Assembly (NCBI RefSeq): GCF_034006335.1
Contig: NZ_JAWDIQ010000002.1
Source of the DNA: Paracerasibacillus soli
GTDB taxonomy: Bacteria > Bacillota > Bacilli > Bacillales > Amphibacillaceae
Strand: one strand, 5' to 3'
DNA: 64,000 bases
A program made the position numbers and the translations under genes. Positions 59,213 through 64,000 of this stretch are shown here, piece by piece (positions within the stretch are counted from its first letter, which is position 1; each line of letters starts with the position of its first letter). The notes below the pieces were generated by a model. It saw only the letters and a list, made by a program, of their open reading frames with translations. It was not told where the DNA came from and did no database searches.

Positions 59213-60624
59213 TTAAATGTGGATTGGCATCCCTAGTGCTAGTTCAGCTGCATCCATCACACTTTCACCTAATGAAGGATGGCTATGAATCGTTAATGTA
59301 ACATCCTCAGCAGTTAAACCATTTTCAATTGCTAAACCGAGCTCTGCAATCATGTCACTTGCACCAACACCAGCCACTTGTGCTCCCAATAATGTGCCGT
59401 TTTCCTTTTCCGTAATGAGGCGAACAAATCCTTCTGTCTTGTTTAAGGATAGTGCTCTACCATTACCGGCAAGAGGAAATTTACTTTCTTTTACGTCATA
59501 TCCTAATTCTTTTGCTTCTTTTTTCGTGTATCCAACTGTTGCTAATTCAGGTTCTGTAAAACAGACTGCCGGCATTGATAAATAATCTACCGCTGCACCC
59601 TTACTTCCACTTATCGCTTCCGCAGCAACTTTTGCTTCATAACTCGCCTTATGTGCAAGTGCTGCACCTGGAACAATATCACCAATTGCAAAGATGTTCT
59701 TTTTATTTGTACGGCCTTGCTCATCTACTTCGATAAGTCCCTTTTCATTTTTATTAATTCCAGCAATCTCTAAACCGAGATCATCTGTATTAGGTCTACG
59801 TCCAACAGCAACGAGTACGTAATCCGACTCAATTGTCGCTTCTTTATCTTTCACATGATACGTGATGGTCACTTTTTTCTCTGTTTGCTTCACTGATTTC
59901 GCCATTGCTTCCGTTATGATCGTAACGTTTTTAGATTTCAAATTACCTTCCACTAATTTCACCATATCTTTTTCAAACCCAGGCAAAATCTGTTTTGAAC
60001 CTTCTAAAACTGTCACTTCCGTACCAAAATTAGCATACACACCAGCAAGCTCCATCCCGATATAACCACCACCGATGACTGTTAACTTTTTAGGAATTTC
60101 TTGTAAATTTAACGCACCAGTTGAATCAATCACACGCTTTTCAAATTTAAAACCTTTTAATTCAATAGGACGACTTCCTGTTGCAATAATTGCATGCTTA
60201 AAGTTATACGTCTGACCTGTATCATCATCAAACATGACACGTAATGTTTCGCCATCGATAAAATGTGCTTCTCCCTTTATAATCTCAACCTTATTTTTCT
60301 TAAGAAGCATTTCCACACCTTTTGTTAGTGTTGAAACAACTTGTTTATCTTTCCAATCTTGTGTTTCCTTAAAATTAACTGTTGTTTCTTTTGAATGAAT
60401 ACCTAATATTGTAGAATCTAAGGAATCTTGATATTGTTGGCTTGCATGAATTAAAGCTTTGGAAGGAATGCATCCTACATTCAAACATACGCCACCAATA
60501 TGCTTTTTCTCGATAATGGTTACTTTTGGCCGAGCTGTGCAGCTCTAATCGCTGCAACATACCCCCCCGGCCCAGAACCTACGACAACTGTTTCTAATTC
60601 TTCAGCAAAATCTCCTACTACCAT
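59213..60624 (-). CDS. pdhD: Dihydrolipoyl dehydrogenase, E3 (frameshift near the start)
   Basis: About 470 residues. FAD-binding ETVVVGSGPGGYVAAIRAAQ is read from ATG 60624. A base is missing near 60535, and the frame resumes KVTIIEKKHIGG, then VCLNVGCIPSKAL with the redox-active disulfide CLNVGC. NAD site LTVIGGGYIGMELAGVYANF, second FAD segment NIFAIGDIVPGAALAHKASY and the interface HSHPSLGESVMDAAELALG with the catalytic His-Glu pair follow. It reoxidises the lipoamide of the E2 gene immediately upstream (9-base gap). Last gene of the operon. Confidence 0.92.
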
Positions 60625-60633
60625 GCGTGTTCA

Positions 60634-61950
60634 TCACCCTTCTACAAAAAGTAATTCCGGATCAGCTAAATACTTTTTCAAGTCGTTGATTGCTCTTTGT
60701 GCTGTACCGCCATCAATAATACGATGGTCAAAGCCAAATGATAGTTTCAACATCGGTGCAACAATGATTTGTTTATTTTCATCAGGAATCACTTCATCTT
60801 CAATTCTGCCAACTCCAAGAATCGCAACTTCTGGCTGATTAATAATTGGCGTTGACCATACACCGCTAGTTGCAAGTGCACCAACATTTGTAATCGTCAT
60901 TGAACTATTTTTCATATCTGCGCTTGTCAATGTTCCATTCATTGCTTTCTCCGTATTTACAGTAAGATCTTCTGCAATTTGGAATAAGCTCTTTCTATCT
61001 GTGTGATGGATAACTGGAACAAATAAGCCTTTATCTGTGTCCGTAGCAATTCCAACATTAATATAATTCTTGTAAACTATCTCATCATTTTTTTCGTCGA
61101 TTGAAGCATTTAAATCAGGATATCGAGCTAAAATTGCTGTGAGTGCTTTAACAAAATAAGCAGTATACGTAAGTTTGATACCACGCTCTTTGGCGATTAG
61201 TTTGAAACGGTCACGATGTTCAACAAGTTTTGTTACATTGACTCGATCTAAAACCGTGACATGCGGAGACCGCGCTTTACTATTCACCATCGCATTAGCA
61301 ATAGCTTTACGAGTTGGCGTCATTTTCACTCTACGTTCTTGTTCTGTTGTGACGACTTGTTCCGTCGTAACTGCTTGTGCTGGAGCAGTTTCTTTTTCAA
61401 CTACTTTTTCTTCCGTAACTTGTTGTATCCCACCTGTAGCTAAGAAACGGTCAATATCTTCACGTGTGACACGATTATTTTTTCCTGTAGCTGGAACAAT
61501 TCTAATATCTACATCTTTTTCACGTGCATATTTTCTTACAGCCGGAATTGCAATCATTCTAATATCAATATCTGAATCCGCGTGACTAACAGCTGGTTTT
61601 GATGTTGTTGTTTCTTTTTCAGGAAGCTCTCCAGTTGGATTCAAATGCTCAACATCTTCATGCTCGATTGCAACTGTATCCATGCCACGTTCTTTGACGA
61701 CACTACTATCATCGGAAACTTCAATTTCAACAATAGCTTCCCCTACTTTAGGCACATCGCCTTCAGCAAATAATAGCTTTTTAACGACACCTGACACGGG
61801 GGAAGGAAGAGCAACTACTGCTTTGTCGCTCTGTATTTCCACTAATGTGTCATCTGCTTGCACCGTATCACCAGGCTTTACTTCCCAGCTCACGATTTCA
61901 CTTTCGTGTATACCTTCACCACTATCCGGTAATATAAATGAATAAATCAC
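60634..61950 (-). CDS. pdhC: 2-oxo acid dehydrogenase E2, lipoyl acyltransferase
   Basis: 438 residues, intact. GTG start 61948-61950 with GAGGAGG upstream. One lipoyl domain (VEIQSDKAVVALPSPVSGVV, lipoylated lysine in SDKA near residue 42), an acidic linker, a peripheral subunit-binding domain (IPAVRKYAREKDVDIRIVPA, TREDIDRF) and the catalytic domain (MTPTRKAIANAMVNSKARSP, SMTITNVGALATSGVWSTPI, LSFGFDHRIIDGGTAQRAIN with the HxxxD active site). With PdhA-like E1 genes I call it a pyruvate-type E2; a branched-chain or acetoin role cannot be ruled out by eye. Confidence 0.9.
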   Translation of the reverse strand: MIYSFILPDSGEGIHESEIVSWEVKPGDTVQADDTLVEIQSDKAVVALPSPVSGVVKKLLFAEGDVPKVGEAIVEIEVSDDSSVVKERGMDTVAIEHEDVEHLNPTGELPEKETTTSKPAVSHADSDIDIRMIAIPAVRKYAREKDVDIRIVPATGKNNRVTREDIDRFLATGGIQQVTEEKVVEKETAPAQAVTTEQVVTTEQERRVKMTPTRKAIANAMVNSKARSPHVTVLDRVNVTKLVEHRDRFKLIAKERGIKLTYTAYFVKALTAILARYPDLNASIDEKNDEIVYKNYINVGIATDTDKGLFVPVIHHTDRKSLFQIAEDLTVNTEKAMNGTLTSADMKNSSMTITNVGALATSGVWSTPIINQPEVAILGVGRIEDEVIPDENKQIIVAPMLKLSFGFDHRIIDGGTAQRAINDLKKYLADPELLFVEG

Positions 61951-61970
61951 TTGACATCCTCCTCTTCATT

Positions 61971-62945
61971 CTAAAATTCGTATACTTCTTTCACTTTTTT
62001 AACGATATCCTCTGAATTAGGTAACCAGTCTGCTTCCGCATCACCAAATGGAAATACAGAGTCTGGCGCTGTTACGCGGGAAATTGGTGCTTCTAAATAC
62101 ATAAATGCTCGTTCACCTATCTCAGACATAAGTTGTCCTGTTATCCCGGCTTGACGTTGCGCTTCTTGGGTTACAACAACTCGACCTGTTTTCTTAACTG
62201 ATGCAAGAACAGTTTCCATATCAATTGGTGCGATTGTTCTCAAATCAACGACTTCAACTGAAATGTCACCTTCTAACTTTTTAGCTGCCTTAAGCGCTTC
62301 TGTCACCATGAGGCCGTAACCGATAACCGTTACATCAGCACCCTCACGAGCGATTGCTGCTTTATCCAATGGCACGCGATATGCTTCATTAGGTATATCT
62401 TGTTTAATAGAACGATAGAGTTTCAAATGCTCTAGGAAAATAACTGGATCATTACTTTCAATTGCTGAAATCAACAACCCTTTCGCATCATACGGATTAC
62501 TTGGCACAACAATTCTTAACCCAGGAATTTGCGCTAAAAGCCCTTCTAAACTATCAGAGTGCAGTTCCGGTGTATGCACTCCACCACCGTAAGGAGCACG
62601 TATCGTAATAGGCATGCTTCTTGTACCAGCCATACGGTATCTCATCCGTGAAAATTGTGCGACTACTGGTGACATTGCTTCCAAAATAAATCCTAAAAAT
62701 TGAATTTCTGGAACTGGTCTGAATCCCTCTGTTGCTAGACCGACAGACATTCCTAAAATTCCTGATTCAGCAAGTGGTGTGTCAAACACACGCTTATCGC
62801 CGTGTTTAGCTTGTAGACCATCCGTTACACGGAACACACCACCATTTGCTCCAATGTCTTGCCCATACAGTAAAACATTTTTATCGTTTGCTAATTTATA
62901 ATCCAAAGCGTCATTAATCGCTTGTACAATTGTTTTTTCACTCAT
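61971..62945 (-). CDS. pdhB: Pyruvate dehydrogenase-type E1 component, beta subunit
   Basis: 324 residues, intact from ATG 62945 (SEKTIVQAINDALDYKLAND); the open frame further upstream is not used. VLLYGQDIGANGGVFRVTDG, PLAESGILGMSVGLATEGFR and MRYRMAGTRSMPITIRAPYG are transketolase central-domain segments. HTPELHSDSLEGLLAQIPGL carries the E1beta active-site histidine region. VVDLRTIAPIDMETVLASVK belongs to the C-terminal domain. It forms an alpha2beta2 E1 with the gene just upstream, which it overlaps by eight bases, and decarboxylates a 2-oxo acid using thiamine diphosphate. Confidence 0.92.
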   Translation of the reverse strand: MSEKTIVQAINDALDYKLANDKNVLLYGQDIGANGGVFRVTDGLQAKHGDKRVFDTPLAESGILGMSVGLATEGFRPVPEIQFLGFILEAMSPVVAQFSRMRYRMAGTRSMPITIRAPYGGGVHTPELHSDSLEGLLAQIPGLRIVVPSNPYDAKGLLISAIESNDPVIFLEHLKLYRSIKQDIPNEAYRVPLDKAAIAREGADVTVIGYGLMVTEALKAAKKLEGDISVEVVDLRTIAPIDMETVLASVKKTGRVVVTQEAQRQAGITGQLMSEIGERAFMYLEAPISRVTAPDSVFPFGDAEADWLPNSEDIVKKVKEVYEF

Positions 62946-64000
62946 CTTTAGACATCTCCCTTTCTTCGTATTCAGCAATTTGTTCTTGAATATTTTGAGG
63001 AGAAACTTCATACATATTTCTCAAGAAATCAGATACCTTTTGTTTTTCAACTTGTGCTATCGCCGTAATTGCTTCCTTAATTTCTTGTTCACATGCTTCT
63101 ACTACTTCATTTTCTTGTTCTTCCGTCCATAAGCCTTTGTTTTCCAAATACTTTCTCATTCGAACGATCGGGTCTTTTTTCTGCCATTCGCCTACTTCTT
63201 CTTCCAAACGATAACGAGTCGGATCATCAGACATCGTGTGTGGACCAAAACGATAAGTAAGTGCTTCGATAAGGACAGGTCCTTTGCCAGCCAATGCATG
63301 TTCACGTGCTTTAGAAACAGCTGCATACATAGCTAGTGGATCCATTCCATCAACTTGAATACCCGGGATACCAACTGCAACTGCCTTTTGCGCTAATGCC
63401 TCCGCATGTGTTTGGCGTTCTACAGGAACCGAAATACCGTATCCGTTATTTTGAATAACCGCAACATAAGGAACGTTATACACCAGCAAAGTTAATTCCT
63501 TCATAAAAATCACCTTGTGAAGATGCGCCATCACCACTTAGAGATAAAACAATTGATTTTTCATTTTTTAATTTCTTACCAAAGGCAACTCCCATTGCAT
63601 GTGTAATATGTCCACCAACAATAACTTGAGGTGCGTATGCATGAAGATCTTCCGGATACTCGTTACCTTTCATATGACCCTTGTACCATAGGAATGCTTT
63701 TTCTACTGGTAAACCATGCATAATGAGTGGTGCCAAATCACGATATGTTCCTGCAAAGAAATCATCTTTACTTAAAGCATATTGTGATGCCAATTGACTT
63801 GCTTCTTGTCCACCGCCTGGCGCATAGTTACCTAAAGCACCTTGGCGATTTAGTAAAGTTACTCTTTTATCATAAGTACGACCCCATACAAGCCGTTTCA
63901 TTAATTCAATTAATTCCTCGTTACTCAATTCTGGTGCAAGCTTCTGGGTTCACAATCTCCCCATTTGGTGCTAGAACTTGAAAATAAGGGAAAGCATTCT
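62938..64000 (-). CDS. pdhA: Pyruvate dehydrogenase-type E1 component, alpha subunit, partial at 5' end (two frameshifts)
   Basis: At least 350 residues; the start is beyond the right edge. Reading from the edge: FPYFQVLAPNGEIVNPE, a shift near 63945, then SNEELIELMKRLVWGRTYDK, GNYAPGGGQEASQLASQYAL. The thiamine diphosphate/magnesium motif is SLSGDGASSQGDFYEGINFA. A second shift near 63480 leads to YNVPYVAVIQNNGYGISVPV, RFGPHTMSDDPTRYR (phosphorylation-loop region) and the helical end. The layout FQVLxxxGxIVNxE and YAPGGGQEASQ is close to Bacillus PdhA, so pyruvate is the likeliest substrate, though a branched-chain role is possible with ptb and buk nearby. Confidence 0.9.

Overview
The window is low-GC DNA from a Bacillaceae-type Firmicute. 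Evidence for this is AGGAGG-type ribosome sites, lipobox lipoproteins, PrsA foldases, SipW/TasA/TapA matrix proteins, a LicT antiterminator with RAT sites, a cre site and Bacillus-like PDH genes. The genus cannot be fixed from the sequence alone. About 25 genes are split by one-base shifts, many in homopolymers and nearly all with intact protein on both sides. I read most of these as sequence errors and give reconstructed gene spans.

Layout. 1-3.2 kb: tail of galM, a 41-bp tandem repeat array, a phosphonomutase-like TIM-barrel gene and a PLP-dependent desulfhydrase/deaminase gene. 3.4-27.7 kb, all minus strand: an extracellular protein-degradation and matrix island. It holds an M4 thermolysin-like protease, an M64 peptidase, two M6 InhA-like peptidases, two S15/CocE hydrolases, two PrsA foldases, two TasA/CalY-like proteins, a TapA-like protein, SipW, and a peptide ABC importer in the order appDFABC. 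28.7-36.3 kb: a zinc-ribbon protein, then a ROK regulator, solute-binding protein, ATPase, double-domain permease and ArgH-like lyase. 37.1-39.9 kb (plus): a large secreted PIG-L deacetylase. 40.1-53.3 kb: two beta-glucoside systems, licT-bglP-bglA (PTS, antitermination) and an ABC importer with LacI regulator, ROK kinase and GH1 enzyme, separated by a membrane-anchored Mrr-like nuclease. 54-64 kb: a LysR regulator, panE-like, buk, ptb, a PfoR-type EIIC membrane protein, and a pyruvate-dehydrogenase-type operon (E1alpha, E1beta, E2, E3) running off the right edge.

Two features cross these regions. First, a dispersed REP-like element (core TGAAACATGGGGACGGTTCT followed by CATGTTTCA) occurs about 20 times as singles, doublets, a hairpin-forming REPIN and a tandem array. 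It sits on the 3' ends of genes, and in several cases supplies the stop codon. No REP-associated transposase lies in the window. Second, six secreted enzymes of four unrelated catalytic families end in the same C-terminal helical module of about 75-85 residues (FIMAH-like).

Working model (inference): secreted peptidases carrying a shared C-terminal module, folded by PrsA and perhaps held in a TasA matrix processed by SipW, break down protein outside the cell. The App importer takes up the peptides. The sugar systems and the PDH/Ptb/Buk genes serve carbohydrate and acid metabolism.
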